A stretch of DNA of 64,000 nt from Caballeronia zhejiangensis (GCF_000698575.1 NZ_JFHD01000001.1:434001-498000), one strand, 5' to 3'; counted from the stretch's first letter, positions 9,145-17,537 are shown. Notes: a model not told the origin generated them from the letters alone. Numbers and translations are program-made.

Positions 9145-9849
9145 TCAAAGGAAAAAGCGTTCGGTGTTGATGAAGCCGCGCACGTTCTCTTCGCATGCGG
9201 TACGGCAGATTTCCGCGACTTCGGGATGCGATTCCTTCAGTTCCAGCTTGACGGGCTTCGGCGAGTATTCGGGATGCGGGTCGAGCGGATGCTGGATCGC
9301 GGTCAGCACGACGAGCGTGTTCATCGGCGCATACAGTTCGACGTAATCGCCCGCTTTCGAATTGCCGGGCACGAAGGCGAGCGCGCCATCGCTCGTCACG
9401 TCGATGCGGCTGAAGAGATTGAGCGTCATCAGCAGGTCGGAAACGTCGAGGCCCCACTTGCTCATCTCGACGAGCAGGTTGTCGGTGCCATTGCGATAGA
9501 AGCCGTTGCGCAACTCCTGATAGCGGCCCGCGCCGTATCGTTCGAACACTTCCTGCGCATTCGATACCCCGCCGATGCTGTCGTGCCAGCCGCATGTATC
9601 CGCAACGATGGCGGCCAGGACGCGCCCCATGTCGGAATAGAGGCAATGGCCCGTGGTGAGCTTCGCGGTGTGCTGGCACTTCAGCGAATCCGGCAGATTG
9701 AGCCGCTCGCTCTTTTCGGCCGCGTTGACCATCATCACGCTGACGTTCGCGCCGCCGCGAATATCGGTGATGCAGAGCGACTGTCCGCGCTTGACGATCA
9801 GCGATGCATGACCGCCACCGGGGACCGTTTCTTCGAGTAACACTGTCAT
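9145..9849 (-). CDS. cgdA: Carboxyguanidine deiminase subunit (DUF1989, UAAP1)
   Basis: 234-residue DUF1989 paralogue of the next gene, formerly urea carboxylase-associated protein 1. It shares the same landmarks: GQSLCITDIRGGANVSVMM near residue 24, then HCLYSDMGRVLAAIVADTCGWHDSIGG with DTCGxHD as probable metal-binding core, then SDGALAFVPGNSKAGDYVEL. The known partner arrangement is a heteromeric deiminase acting between guanidine carboxylase and allophanate hydrolase. It lies 15 bases after the importer ATPase gene. Both subunits are intact, consistent with a working enzyme. Confidence 0.9.
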   Translation of the reverse strand: MTVLLEETVPGGGHASLIVKRGQSLCITDIRGGANVSVMMVNAAEKSERLNLPDSLKCQHTAKLTTGHCLYSDMGRVLAAIVADTCGWHDSIGGVSNAQEVFERYGAGRYQELRNGFYRNGTDNLLVEMSKWGLDVSDLLMTLNLFSRIDVTSDGALAFVPGNSKAGDYVELYAPMNTLVVLTAIQHPLDPHPEYSPKPVKLELKESHPEVAEICRTACEENVRGFINTERFFL

Positions 9850-9864
9850 GGCGTAGAGCTTCCT

Positions 9865-10656
9865 TTAGTCGGAGACGAGTTCGATGCTGGATGCGCCCTG
9901 CACCGCGGCCTGCGCCATATGCACCGCCGATGCCGAGGCGCGCGTGCGGTCGAGCGGAATGTCGTAGGTGATGCGCGCGCCGTACGCGCCGGGCGCTTGC
10001 GGATCGACGCGCACCTTGTCGAAGACGAGCACGCGGCTGCCGAGCGTGAAGCCTTCCTTGAGGTCGTGCGTGACCATGAAAATCGTGAGCTTCGATTCGC
10101 GCCACAACTCCGACAACAGCACATGCATGTCCTTGCGGATGCCGGGATCGAGCGCGCCGAAGGGTTCGTCGAGCAGCAGCACGCGCGGCTTCATCATCAG
10201 CGCCTGCGCGATGGCGAGCCGTTGCTGCATGCCGCCCGAAAGTTGCTGCGGATACTTGTCGAGCGCCGCGCCAAGACCCACGCGTTCGAGCATCGCGGCG
10301 GCTTCGTCGCGTGCGGCGCGTCGTTGTGCGCCGAAGAGCCGTCCCGTGAATTTCGCGCGCGGCAGTTCGAGACCGAGCATCACGTTGCGCAGCACGCTCA
10401 GATGATCGAAGACCGAGTAGCGCTGAAACACGACGCCGCGATGCGCGTCCGGTTCGGCGGGAAGCGGTTCGCCGTCGAGCAGAATCTCGCCGCGCGTCGC
10501 CCGTTCCTGTCCGAGCAGCAGGCGCAGAAACGTGGACTTGCCGCAGCCGGACGCGCCGACCATCGAACAGAATTCGCCTTCCTTCACGGTGAGATTCAGC
10601 CGTTCCAGCACGACCTGATCGCCGTAGTTTTTCCATACGTTGCGAACGACGATCAT
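9865..10656 (-). CDS. ABC importer ATP-binding protein, guanidine operon
   Basis: 263-residue nucleotide-binding subunit of the nitrate/taurine (SsuB/TauB) type. Walker A is GASGCGKST (about residue 36), the signature is LSGGMQQR, Walker B is RVLLLDEPFGALD, and the switch histidine follows in MVTHD. Start is the MIVVRNVWKNYG methionine; the longer upstream frame is Arg-rich and non-conserved. Its ATG overlaps the permease stop as ATGA, so the two are translationally coupled. The family is often annotated as urea carboxylase-region transporter; the cargo is probably guanidine or a related compound. Confidence 0.93.
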   Translation of the reverse strand: MIVVRNVWKNYGDQVVLERLNLTVKEGEFCSMVGASGCGKSTFLRLLLGQERATRGEILLDGEPLPAEPDAHRGVVFQRYSVFDHLSVLRNVMLGLELPRAKFTGRLFGAQRRAARDEAAAMLERVGLGAALDKYPQQLSGGMQQRLAIAQALMMKPRVLLLDEPFGALDPGIRKDMHVLLSELWRESKLTIFMVTHDLKEGFTLGSRVLVFDKVRVDPQAPGAYGARITYDIPLDRTRASASAVHMAQAAVQGASSIELVSD

Positions 10657-11480
10657 CGCGCGCCTCCGCCGTACCACGGAAAGCACCACTGCGTGAGTCG
10701 ACGCAGCAGTTCGTCGGTGAGCCACGCGAGCAGCGTGATCCACGCGACGTAGGGAAGAATGAGATCCATCGACAGATAGCGCCGCACGAGAAAGATGCGA
10801 TAGCCAAGCCCGTCGGTCGATGCGATCGCTTCCGCTGCAATGAGAAAGAGCCATGCGGCGCCGAGCGAAAGCCGGATCGCGACGAGCAGGCGCGGCAGAA
10901 GCTGCGGCAGCACGAGCCGCAGAACAAGCGTCCAACTGTTCGCGCCGAGCGTCTGCGCCTTGATCCACATCTCGGCCGGGATTTCGGCGGCGCGCGCGTG
11001 CAGATCGCGAATGATCATCGGCGTGATGCCGATGACGATCAGCACGACCTTCGACAGTTCGTCGAGACCGAAGACGATGAAGAGAATCGGCAGCACGGCG
11101 AGCGGCGGCACCATCGATATGACGGTGATGAACGGCGAAAGCGTCGCGCTTGCGAGCGGAAACGATCCCGTCGCGATGGCCGCAACGAGCGCGATCGCCG
11201 CGCTCGCGACGAGCCCGATGCCGAGCCTTCGCAAGCTCGACGCGGTATCGGTCCAGAGCAGATACTCGCCGGTGCGTTTGTCTTCGGTGAAGGCGGCGGA
11301 CTTCATCGCATCGCTCATCTGCGTCGCGCTCGGCAACAGCTTGTCGTCGGGATTGTCGGCGAGCCGCATCGAAGAGCCGGTGAAATACACCGCGAGCAGC
11401 ACGACGAACGGCAGCAGTAACAGCATCAGCGCGCCGGTCCTGCTCGGATGTCGATTGATGAGTCGCATGTTGACCGCCAT
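10653..11480 (-). CDS. ABC importer permease, guanidine operon
   Basis: 275-residue inner-membrane permease of the SsuC/TauC type with about six to seven hydrophobic segments. The coupling loop is seen at LGANSWTLVLRLVLPQLLPRLL (EAA-like motif, about residues 180-200). It starts MAVNMRLINRH 19 bases after the binding-protein stop, and its 3' end overlaps the ATPase start by 4 bases. Together with the binding protein and ATPase it forms a complete importer for the operon's nitrogen substrate. Confidence 0.92.
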   Translation of the reverse strand: MAVNMRLINRHPSRTGALMLLLLPFVVLLAVYFTGSSMRLADNPDDKLLPSATQMSDAMKSAAFTEDKRTGEYLLWTDTASSLRRLGIGLVASAAIALVAAIATGSFPLASATLSPFITVISMVPPLAVLPILFIVFGLDELSKVVLIVIGITPMIIRDLHARAAEIPAEMWIKAQTLGANSWTLVLRLVLPQLLPRLLVAIRLSLGAAWLFLIAAEAIASTDGLGYRIFLVRRYLSMDLILPYVAWITLLAWLTDELLRRLTQWCFPWYGGGAR

Positions 11481-11499
11481 GTAGTAGAACCTGAAGCGC

Positions 11500-12570
11500 T
11501 CAGAGCTTGCCGGCCGCCGCCATCTCGACGTAGGCCGGATCGAAGCGCAGCTTCACGTTGTTCTTGTTGCCGACGACGACGCCCTTGTCGAACGCCATGC
11601 CGACGGCATCCGCGCTCTTCGCGTCTTGCCCCAGCAGGCCGTGATCGAACGAGAACTTGGCGACGCGCGTCATGATCTTCGGCATGTCGGGGCTGGTCAC
11701 GAATTCGAGCGCGGCCTTCGGCGTGTAGAAGAGGGCGGTGGTCGAGAGCTGGCCTTTGAAGTTGGCGAGATCGGTGCCGGACGCCTTGGCCATCGAAGTC
11801 AGCGCGCTCGTGGTTTCGGGGGAATCGCCGTGCATCAGCGCGACCATCTCGAACCATGCGCCGGTCAATGCCTTGCCGAGCGCCGGGTTGTCCTTCAGCG
11901 TCTTCGTATTGACGACCATCATGTCCATGATCTCGCCGGGAATCTTGCTGGAGTCGAAGACTTCGGTGACGTTCGGCTGCGCCTTCAGGTCGGCGAGCAT
12001 CGGATTCCATGTGACCGTGTTATGCACGGTGGGCGTGGCGAATGCGCCGGAGATATCGGCGTCGGACGTGTTGACGACCTTGAGGTCGCGCTCGCTCATG
12101 TGCGCGCTTTCGAGTGCGCGTGCGAGCAGATAATGCGAGACCGAGAACTGGACGAGGTTGATCTGCTGGCCTTTGAGATCGGCGATCTGCTTGCCCTTGC
12201 CCTTCATGAGGACGCCGTCGTTGCCGTTCGAGTAATCGCTGACGATCAGCGCCGTCGAGTCCACGCCGCCCGAAGCCGGGATCGTGAGCGCGTCCATGTT
12301 GGTCATCGCGCAGCCGTCGAACTTGCCGGCCGTGTATTGATTGATGGACTCGACGTAGTCGTTCAGCTGGACGACATCGATATTGATGCCGTACTTCTTC
12401 GCCCACTTGGAGACGATTCCCTGCGTCTTGGCCTGGCCCCACGGCATCCAGCCCGCGTAGATAGTCCAGCAGACCTTGAAGTCGTTGCGCGGCGCGGCGG
12501 ATGCGGCGCTGGACGCGAAAGCGGCGACGGAGAGTGCGGCGATGCCAAGAAAGCGAGCGAGCTTGCGCAT
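11500..12570 (-). CDS. Periplasmic substrate-binding protein, guanidine operon
   Basis: 356-residue binding protein of the class found only beside urea/guanidine carboxylase genes. Residues 1-26 are a signal peptide (MRKLARFLG, Ala-rich core, cleavage near SAA). The mature part begins NDFKVCWTIYAGWMPWGQA and contains DGCAMTNMDALTIPASGGVDST, as in NMT1-like proteins. Start at 12570 is supported by GAGGT 7 bases upstream. An in-frame ATG at 12624, seven bases after the riboswitch end, could add 18 residues before the signal peptide. First gene of the operon. Confidence 0.92.
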   Translation of the reverse strand: MRKLARFLGIAALSVAAFASSAASAAPRNDFKVCWTIYAGWMPWGQAKTQGIVSKWAKKYGINIDVVQLNDYVESINQYTAGKFDGCAMTNMDALTIPASGGVDSTALIVSDYSNGNDGVLMKGKGKQIADLKGQQINLVQFSVSHYLLARALESAHMSERDLKVVNTSDADISGAFATPTVHNTVTWNPMLADLKAQPNVTEVFDSSKIPGEIMDMMVVNTKTLKDNPALGKALTGAWFEMVALMHGDSPETTSALTSMAKASGTDLANFKGQLSTTALFYTPKAALEFVTSPDMPKIMTRVAKFSFDHGLLGQDAKSADAVGMAFDKGVVVGNKNNVKLRFDPAYVEMAAAGKL

Positions 12571-12630
12571 GAGGTTGACCTCGAAGGAGACGGTTGGCGA
12601 CGGCAAGGGAGCAGCGCGACTCATCGCGTT

Positions 12631-12724
12631 CTCTCCCGGGCTTTTATCCCGCCGTGTAACCTCGCCTGAGGTCGACAGCTCTCGGACCAGCATCCGCGTG
12701 AAGCAGACCGGAACCCTAGCCGTC
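12631..12724 (-). promoter_or_regulatory. Guanidine-I (ykkC subtype 1) riboswitch
   Basis: Read on the minus strand, the leader of the operon contains the conserved blocks of the ykkC guanidine-I aptamer in order: CTAGGGTTCCGG (12711-12722), CTGGTCCGAGAG (12679-12690), ACACGGCGGGATAAAAG (about 12641-12657) and CCCGGGAGA at the 3' end. These are the hallmark blocks; the class senses guanidinium and turns gene expression on. The aptamer ends only about 60 bases before the binding-protein start and no T-run terminator is visible, so control may be at translation. Match quality by eye is very high. Confidence 0.95.
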
Positions 12725-12757
12725 CATTTCCAGATTGTTCGATGAACCGGATGATGC

Positions 12758-12772
12758 GCCGGCTCCTTGCCA
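12758..12772 (-). promoter_or_regulatory. Possible sigma-54-type promoter for guanidine operon
   Basis: TGGCA followed after the right GG-N10-GC spacing by CGGC on the minus strand. A start about 12 bases further would fall just before the aptamer at 12724. The -12 element is weak (CGGC rather than TTGC), so this is only a candidate, though nitrogen control would fit. Confidence 0.25.
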
Positions 12773-13139
12773 TCCCCTCTAAGCGGGAATCGTGCCAACG
12801 GTTTTTATGGCTGCTGGCGGCGTTGCGCAGGTTCGGACGGAGCGCATTGCCCATCCGCGGTGAAAGCGGCGCACGTTTGATGTATCGGCTGCACCAACAT
12901 CGGGCGTCGTCCTTGGTTGCCAGCAAACGTTTCCTTGGGTAGACGCGCGAAAACATCGGCGCAACGCTTTGAGCCGATGCGTCGTTGCTTGCGATTTTCT
13001 TGGCATGAATGTGGCGCGGACAACATAGCCATTACCGGTTATTACGGAGAATCCGTCTCGTCGTACAAATAAAAACGAAGCGTTTAAAACAGACCGTCTG
13101 AAGGCAGCACCATAGCGGCCAAAGACATACGGGGAAGTC
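12773..13139. other. Divergent intergenic region, guanidine/curli
   Basis: About 370 bases with no convincing gene; overlapping frames are Arg-rich and lack ribosome sites. The left end carries the guanidine-operon promoter. The right half carries the csg leader, including a GG-N10-GC element at 13001-13015. A lower-GC stretch lies at about 13020-13100. Confidence 0.6.
13001..13015 (+). promoter_or_regulatory. Possible sigma-54-type promoter for curli operon
   Basis: TGGCAT, five bases, TGGC gives the GG-N10-GC spacing of -24/-12 promoters, 125 bases before csgE. One mismatch in each element against TGGCAC/TTGC. No csgD homologue is in the window, so control of this operon is otherwise unexplained. 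Confidence 0.3.
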
Positions 13140-13802
13140 ATGCAGCGTGAGAAGAACAACGCGCCTGTCAAAGGGCGGGTCATCGCAGTGTGCATCGGGG
13201 TTTCGATCGTCGCGATCAATGCGAATGCGCAGGATGCGGAAACGCAGCCGGCCGCGCACGTGAACACGGCGTCTCAGGCTCAACCGCTCATCTCGCTGCC
13301 CAGCACGCCGACGCCCGGTCCGGTCGGCAACACCGGCGAATTGCCGGCCGCCAATGGCGCGCCTCTCACGCCGCGCGGCACGGTGAATGCCGCATCGTCG
13401 CTCGACAAGAGCGCCACCCTCGCCGGCACGGCACGCTCGCGCACCGTCGATATCGAAGGCAAGCAAGCGCTCGACGATACGCTCGGCGGCGTGGTCACGA
13501 CCGACACGGTGACGCTCGCGGGGCAGGACTTCTACACCTGGTTCGCGCAGGCTTGGGGCGCCATCCCGCTGTCCGAGCGCTACATCGTTTCGGTGCACGA
13601 GCGGCCGTCGCCGCGCTACGGCAGTCTCGTGTGGGTGGAGTACGGCCAGCGTCGCGTGTTCCAGGCGTTCCTGCCGATTGCGCGCTCGAACGTGAAGCCG
13701 ATTGCCGAAGGCGCGGCGCAGATCGCCTTTCAGAACGTGATGCAGGCGGACCTGACCCGTCTGCTGTTCCGCGACGCCGACATGGCGATGGACGAACTAT
13801 AA
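13140..13802 (+). CDS. csgE: Curli assembly component CsgE
   Basis: 220-residue exported protein. A signal peptide covers about residues 1-30; the CsgE domain covers about 105-220, with the conserved runs GGVVTTDTVTLAGQDFY, FAQAWGAIPLSERY and SLVWVEYGQRRVFQAFL. CsgE caps the CsgG pore from the periplasm and gates curlin export. It is much longer than the E. coli protein (129 residues) because of a Pro/Thr/Ala-rich linker at about 32-100. First gene of csgEFG plus curlins; 58 bases precede csgF. The order E-F-G-curlin-curlin differs from the two divergent operons of enteric bacteria. Confidence 0.93.
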   Translation: MQREKNNAPVKGRVIAVCIGVSIVAINANAQDAETQPAAHVNTASQAQPLISLPSTPTPGPVGNTGELPAANGAPLTPRGTVNAASSLDKSATLAGTARSRTVDIEGKQALDDTLGGVVTTDTVTLAGQDFYTWFAQAWGAIPLSERYIVSVHERPSPRYGSLVWVEYGQRRVFQAFLPIARSNVKPIAEGAAQIAFQNVMQADLTRLLFRDADMAMDEL

Positions 13803-13860
13803 AAAAATCGCATCATAAGAAAATCGATGCAGTAAGGCCAAAAAATACGGGGAAACCGCA

Positions 13861-14301
13861 ATGAAAACGAATGCGCTCTTGAAACGCGCGTTGCTCGCTT
13901 GCGCGCTTGCGATGCCGGTTATCGCCGCGCAAGCCACTTCGCTTGTGTATGAACCGGTGAATCCGAACTTCGGCGGCAATCCGCTGAACGGGACGAATCT
14001 GCTCAACGAGGCGAACGCGCAGAACAAGTACAAGGATCCGTCGACGGAGAACCTCGGTACGAGCAGCCAGTCCACGCTCGACCAGTTCAACACGCAATTG
14101 CAGCAGGCGATTCTGTCGCGCGTCGCGTCGTCGATATCGAGCTCGATCGTCGGCACGGACGGCACGCTGCATCCCGGCACGATCAACACGGGCAACTTCT
14201 CGATTGCGATCACGCAAGTTACCGGCGGCAATCTGCAAGTGACGACGACCGACAAGACCACGGGCGCCTCGACGACCTTCGTCGTCGGCAACGGACAGTA
14301 A
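13861..14301 (+). CDS. csgF: Curli assembly component CsgF
   Basis: 146-residue exported protein, close to the usual CsgF length. Signal peptide about 1-22 (core LLACALAMPVIAAQA), then the CsgF signature SLVYEPVNPNFGGNPLNGT, whose equivalent in E. coli inserts into the CsgG channel and forms its second constriction. CsgF couples secretion to nucleation at the cell surface. GGGGAAA lies just before the ATG. It sits between csgE and csgG with short spacers, as expected for a transcript. Confidence 0.93.
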   Translation: MKTNALLKRALLACALAMPVIAAQATSLVYEPVNPNFGGNPLNGTNLLNEANAQNKYKDPSTENLGTSSQSTLDQFNTQLQQAILSRVASSISSSIVGTDGTLHPGTINTGNFSIAITQVTGGNLQVTTTDKTTGASTTFVVGNGQ

Positions 14302-14319
14302 CGCGAGCGCGCATACGAC

Positions 14320-15252
14320 ATGAACAAAGAAGCTATCACGACACTGGCGACGCGCGCGGCACTGGGCGCCACGCTCCTTGCAACGATGCTGTTGACCGGC
14401 TGCGTCACGACGCCGATGCCTTCGGCGGGCAACGCGACGCTCACGCCGCCGACGCGCGTGACGCGCGACCTCACGCACCTGCCGCCGCCGAAAGGGCGCA
14501 TCGTCGCGGCCGTGTACGGTTTTCGCGATCTGACGGGCCAGTACAAGCCGTCGCCGGACAGCTCGTTCTCGTCGCAGGTGACGCAGGGCGGCGCTTCGTT
14601 TCTCGTGAAGGCGATGCGCGATTCCGGCTGGTTCACGCCCGTCGAGCGCGAAAACCTTCAGGACCTCCTGACCGAACGCAAGATCATGCGCGCGCTGGAA
14701 ACGCCGGACGATAAAAAGAACGCGATACCGCAGATCGGCGCGCTCGCACCGGCGAGCATCGTGCTGGAAGGCGGCATCGTCGGTTACGACACGAACATTC
14801 GCACGGGCGGCGCGGGCATCGCGTATCTGGGTATTTCGGCATCCCAACAATATCGCGTGGATCAAGTGACGGTGAACCTGCGCGCCGTGGATATCCGCAA
14901 CGGCACGATACTCAACAGCGTGTCGACGACCAAGACCATCTATTCGATTCAGGTCGATACCGGCGTGTATCGCTTCATCGGCTTCAAGGATCTGTTGCAG
15001 GCCGAAGCCGGCATGACGCGCAACGAGCCGCAGCAGCTGTGCGTGAACGAAGCGATCGAATCGGCGCTCGTGCATCTGATCGTGCAAGGCGTCGCGAACC
15101 AGTCGTGGGCGCTCAGGGACACGAAGGACTGGTACGACCCGACGATGCAGCGATATCTGCAGGAAAACCAGGGCTACGCGCAGACGATGGAAGACGTGAA
15201 CCCGTCGTATAGCCCGGTGAGAATCGATCCGCCGAAGACCATCGGCAGTTAA
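14320..15252 (+). CDS. csgG: Curli secretion channel lipoprotein CsgG
   Basis: 310-residue outer-membrane lipoprotein forming the nonameric curlin export pore. The signal peptide ends in the lipobox LLTGC (Cys28). The body shows the CsgG landmarks AAVYGFRDLTGQYKPSP, VKAMRDSGWFTPVERENLQDLLTERKIMRA, and the transmembrane strand region around IRTGGAGIAYLGISASQQYRVDQVTVNLR (quoted here in parts). Slightly longer than E. coli CsgG (277) with an extended C-terminus. Eighteen bases follow csgF. Confidence 0.95.
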   Translation: MNKEAITTLATRAALGATLLATMLLTGCVTTPMPSAGNATLTPPTRVTRDLTHLPPPKGRIVAAVYGFRDLTGQYKPSPDSSFSSQVTQGGASFLVKAMRDSGWFTPVERENLQDLLTERKIMRALETPDDKKNAIPQIGALAPASIVLEGGIVGYDTNIRTGGAGIAYLGISASQQYRVDQVTVNLRAVDIRNGTILNSVSTTKTIYSIQVDTGVYRFIGFKDLLQAEAGMTRNEPQQLCVNEAIESALVHLIVQGVANQSWALRDTKDWYDPTMQRYLQENQGYAQTMEDVNPSYSPVRIDPPKTIGS

Positions 15253-15276
15253 TCAGTCTCAGCGAAGGAGATCAGC

Positions 15277-15807
15277 ATGAAAGCATCGCGTGCGCCAATG
15301 CGCGCATCGAAGGTCGCTGTGTGCGCGGCGCTCGGCGCGGTCGTCTCGCTCGCGGTGTATGCGGCGGACCTGTCGTCGGTCTCGGATTTCGGTCCGCCGG
15401 AACCGGGCTTCGGCGGCGCGACGCAAGTCGCTCGCGTGTCGCAACACGGCCAGGGTAATCGTCTCGACGCGATTCAGGCCGGACATAACGGCTTGATGGC
15501 CAATCAGATCGGCATCGCGAACGCGGCGGCGACGGCGCAGGCCGGCAACGACAACTGGACCGTGCTTCAGCAAAGCGGCGCCGCCAATCTTTACGCCGGA
15601 TATCAGTCGGGTCAGTACAACCGGTCGATCGCGATGCAGAACGGCAGCGGTAACGAAGCAACGGTCACGCAGGTCGGGAATTCGATGTCGTCGTCGGTGA
15701 CGCAGCTTGGCAACAACAACGAGATTTCGATCTTGCAGAGCAGGAACGGTTCAGGATTATCGGTTACGCAGACGGGCGGCGCCCGGGCTGCGGTTCTGAT
15801 GAAGTAG
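15277..15807 (+). CDS. Curlin repeat protein, CsgB-like minor subunit
   Basis: 176-residue exported amyloid-type protein. Signal peptide about 1-30 (core VAVCAALGAVVSLAVYA). About five curlin repeats follow, each with N-x-x-x-x-x-Q spacing (GQGNRLDAIQAGHNG, GNEATVTQVGNS, GNNNEISILQ). Short length, position before the large curlin and a divergent last repeat suggest the nucleator role of CsgB; this is inference from context. GAAGGAG lies about 8 bases before the ATG. Confidence 0.85.
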   Translation: MKASRAPMRASKVAVCAALGAVVSLAVYAADLSSVSDFGPPEPGFGGATQVARVSQHGQGNRLDAIQAGHNGLMANQIGIANAAATAQAGNDNWTVLQQSGAANLYAGYQSGQYNRSIAMQNGSGNEATVTQVGNSMSSSVTQLGNNNEISILQSRNGSGLSVTQTGGARAAVLMK

Positions 15808-15933
15808 GCAGGCGAGGAGACCACGCAGTACAGGTAGGTGTGTGAGTGTGCAGGGCCGGGCGTCAGCGGGGGTTGACGTCCGTTAGGGTTACGAATCTAC
15901 GTGCAAAAAACATCAAGTCAACGAGGCATAAAA

Positions 15934-17211
15934 ATGAAAGTGAAGGCAATCATCATCGCTATGGGTCTGGCAGCATTGGCATCGACGTCGGCTTTTGCAG
16001 CGTCGGTCGGCGAAGGCGCGATCGTCGAGCAGTATGGCAACGGCAACACTGCTGGCGTGACGCAGACGGCGTCCAGCCATGACCGCGTGAAGGTCCAGCA
16101 GAACGGCGACGGTTCGAGCGCGACCGTTACTTCGAGCAACGGCGGCGCCAACGTGACCGACATCCAGCAAAACGCGGCACGCGTTTCGGGCGAATCGAAG
16201 CTGAGCGCGACGCTCACGCAGCAGCAGGCGATCGGTGAAAAGACCACCATCAAGCAAACGGGCAGCAACAGCACGGTGAACGTGACGCAGACGGCTTCGT
16301 CGTACGACAAGGACACGGTCACGCAATTCGGCAAGAACGACTCGGCGACCATCAATCGCACCGGCTCGAGCTGGAACACGGTCAACATCGATCAAGGCAC
16401 CGGCAAGACGGCAGGCGTGAGCGACGGCGCAAAAGCGACGGTCACGCAGACGACCACGATCGGCAACCGCGTCGACATCCTGCAAGGCAACAAGAACGGC
16501 ATCGCGACGGTGACGCAGACGAATGGCGGCTACAACTCGGCTCGCATCGATCAGATCGGCGATCATAACGACGGCAAGATCGAGCAGGTTTCGGAAATCG
16601 GCGACAACGTGTCGATCAGGCAGGCCGACTTCGCCCGCGCGCAAGTGCATTCGGAAAACGGCGGCGGCAACACGACCACCATCGACCAGAGCGGCGCAGG
16701 CGCACCGCACTATGCGCAGGTGACGCAAGGCAACGCGACCAACGAAACGACGACGATCCTGCAAACCGGCTCGGCCTACAACACGGCATACGTCGATCAG
16801 TATCGCGAAGCCAACGATCACACGTATGTCGTTCAGGCGGGCGATCGCAACACGGCGGCCGTTCATCAGACGGATGGCGGCAGCAACCTGGCAGCCGCGG
16901 TGCAGGTCGGTTCGAACAACAACATGGATCTGACGCAACAAGGCGCGTTCGAATCGACGCTGCTGGCCGGTCAGGGCGGCGGCTTCAACGAAGCGAAGGG
17001 CAAGCAGTCGGGCTCGCACGAAGACATGACGCTGACGCAAGTCGGCTACTTCAACTCCGCGGATGCTTCGCAAACCGGTGCGTATAACACGGCTTCGATC
17101 GTCCAGATCGGCAACGCCAACTACGGCTCGGTGACTCAGAGCGGTATCGGCAATGCGGCTGCGATCACGCAGGGCGGTTCGTTCAACAAGGCTGTCGTCG
17201 TTCAGAAGTAA
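15934..17211 (+). CDS. Large curlin repeat protein, CsgA-like major subunit
   Basis: 425-residue exported curlin. Start is the MKVKAIII methionine, with ACGAGG 7 bases upstream; a longer frame starting at 15901 would bury the signal peptide (about 1-22, ending SAFA). The mature part is an almost unbroken array of some 17-18 curlin units of about 22 residues with N-x-A-x-V-x-Q type ladders (GNGNTAGVTQTAS, GNRVDILQGNKNG, GNAAAITQGGS). E. coli CsgA has five units in 151 residues, so this fibre subunit is about three times larger. Followed by a strong terminator. Confidence 0.9.
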   Translation: MKVKAIIIAMGLAALASTSAFAASVGEGAIVEQYGNGNTAGVTQTASSHDRVKVQQNGDGSSATVTSSNGGANVTDIQQNAARVSGESKLSATLTQQQAIGEKTTIKQTGSNSTVNVTQTASSYDKDTVTQFGKNDSATINRTGSSWNTVNIDQGTGKTAGVSDGAKATVTQTTTIGNRVDILQGNKNGIATVTQTNGGYNSARIDQIGDHNDGKIEQVSEIGDNVSIRQADFARAQVHSENGGGNTTTIDQSGAGAPHYAQVTQGNATNETTTILQTGSAYNTAYVDQYREANDHTYVVQAGDRNTAAVHQTDGGSNLAAAVQVGSNNNMDLTQQGAFESTLLAGQGGGFNEAKGKQSGSHEDMTLTQVGYFNSADASQTGAYNTASIVQIGNANYGSVTQSGIGNAAAITQGGSFNKAVVVQK

Positions 17212-17243
17212 GGAACGCGGCGCAACGAATGGCGGTATGGCGG

Positions 17244-17283
17244 GCGGCGAGCGGTTCGAAAGTACCGCTCGCCGCTGTTTCAT
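17244..17283 (+). terminator. Rho-independent terminator of curli operon
   Basis: Perfect 12-bp stem GCGGCGAGCGGT / ACCGCTCGCCGC (17244-17255 and 17264-17275) with an 8-base loop, followed by TGTTTCATT. It lies 33 bases after the last curlin gene. Confidence 0.85.
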
Positions 17284-17537
17284 TCAAGCGATGTCGCGAA
17301 TTGGCCGATCGGTGCCATCGGCCGTACACGAGCCCAAAATTCTAGCCCGGCAATTCACGAGGAAGCTGACTGTATTCCGCCTGTTTCGATCTCGGCACCA
17401 CTGACTTTTTGTCAAGTAATCATGTCGCTCATCCGAGGCGACAATAGATGCGTCGGCACTTGTGCGCCACGCAGGCGCTCGCCCGTTTCGCAGTCGAGAC
17501 GCATCAGCGTCACAGCACAATCGCAAGGGGTCAAACG
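17284..17537. other. Intergenic region after curli terminator
   Basis: Together with the terminator this gives 326 bases without a convincing gene between the large curlin and the next small gene. The middle part is lower in GC. I see no repeat or gene remnant. Confidence 0.5.

Noticed and set aside
9128-10927. 599-codon minus-strand frame across the ABC ATPase and deiminase genes
   Set aside because: Arg/Ser-rich read-through in another frame; the real genes have full motifs and proper starts.
16000-17200. Curlin repeat array as a DNA-level tandem repeat or CRISPR-like element
   Set aside because: The periodicity is at protein level (about 22 residues); DNA units diverge and there are no constant repeats with spacers.
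15901-17211. Longer start for the major curlin at 15901
   Set aside because: Would put 11 polar residues before the signal peptide; the ATG at 15934 has a better ribosome site.
15913-17283. Long minus-strand frame opposite the large curlin gene
   Set aside because: The repeated structure simply mirrors curlin repeats read on the other strand.
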